Below the pieces are notes generated by a model. The model saw only the letters and a program-made list of their open reading frames with translations, searched no databases and was not told the origin of the DNA. A stretch of 64,000 bases of DNA from an uncultured Oxalobacter sp. (GTDB lineage Bacteria > Pseudomonadota > Gammaproteobacteria > Burkholderiales > Burkholderiaceae_D): contig CAKRSU010000005.1 in the NCBI GenBank assembly GCA_934401755.1, positions 23,521 through 87,520 of the forward strand, given 5' to 3'. The translations under genes and the position numbers were made by a program. Positions 63,832 through 64,000 of this stretch are shown one piece after another (within the stretch, counting starts at the first letter, position 1; each line of letters begins with the position of its first letter).

Positions 63832-63869
63832 CCGCTAAAACTTGATACATCTTGAATCAAAACTGGAGG

Positions 63870-64000
63870 TTATTTATTCAAGTATTCCGCTGAAGTCAAT
63901 TGTAACCGTTTAGCAATGTCATGACGCTTAAACACTTTAAACGTCCCCATGGCTTTGGCAACTAAGGCTTCTCCATTCCAAATCTCAGCTTCACAGTAAT
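63870..64000 (-). CDS. Thioesterase-like (PaaI/hotdog) protein, C-terminal part
   Basis: The last 43 codons of a gene entering from the right edge. The fragment CEAEIWNGEALVAKAMGTFK followed by VFKR resembles the C-terminal strand of PaaI/hotdog-fold thioesterases. The N-terminal part lies outside the window. Confidence 0.55.
   Translation of the reverse strand, partial: YCEAEIWNGEALVAKAMGTFKVFKRHDIAKRLQLTSAEYLNK

Overview
The window joins two kinds of DNA. Positions 1 to about 41,300 are most of a temperate, contractile-tailed prophage. About 41,500 to 64,000 is low-GC bacterial chromosome carrying an older mobile-element scar. The chromosomal genes suggest a low-GC betaproteobacterium of the Alcaligenaceae/Burkholderiales type: pyrR-pyrB-pyrC'-plsC facing apaH, a DUF2863 gene beside tRNA-Ala(GGC) and tRNA-Glu(UUC), gltX, fabI, rpiA and moaC. 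The species is not resolved from sequence alone.

Prophage, left to right. The late operon runs leftward from about 20.8 kb: ParB-domain DNA methyltransferase (frameshifted in a G8 tract), small and large terminase, portal, Mu F-like minor head protein, protease/scaffold, cement, major capsid, neck proteins, sheath, tube, chaperones, tape measure with a muramidase domain, hub, Dit-like protein, plug and spike. A complete HpaII-type restriction-modification pair (973-3046) follows the spike. Lysis and tail-fibre genes are not seen and probably lie left of the window. Positions 21-28.4 kb hold the leftward early operon: a Cro-like gene, replication genes with an iteron origin inside the replication gene, a tandem family of small proteins, RusA and a candidate late regulator. 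Within it sits a KilA-N antirepressor with its own attenuator-like leader. The CI-type repressor (28,531) is read rightward from a compact operator region. A rightward early operon (30.1-38.8 kb) carries YqaJ exonuclease, DUF1351, RecT, a roughly 290-nt structured non-coding stretch, DNA-binding proteins, dCTP deaminase, small membrane proteins, a Rha antirepressor and an AlpA-like excisionase. A second leader/Rha module and the tyrosine integrase close the prophage at about 41.1 kb. The integrase side abuts a truncated carboxymuconolactone-decarboxylase-like gene, which marks the attachment site.

Chromosome. Aldo/keto reductase and zinc alcohol dehydrogenase genes are followed by an IS256-type transposase pseudogene, a solitary CRISPR-repeat-like sequence, and remnants of a second, Mu-like prophage (frameshifted gp45- and gp44-type baseplate genes). 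Housekeeping genes follow: rpiA, an MltD-like transglycosylase, fabI, a DEAD-box helicase, a BepA-like protease, moaC, DUF2863, two tRNAs, gltX, an orphan MCE protein, pyrR/pyrB/pyrC', plsC, apaH and the end of a thioesterase-like gene.

Most striking in the prophage: three homologous terminator/antiterminator leaders, each in front of an antirepressor module; a family of three 50-52-residue single-pass membrane proteins, two of them adjacent; the structured region after recT; and a structured transcript that appears to hide the start of a 13-residue hydrophobic peptide. Family names come from recognition of the protein sequences; no database search was run.
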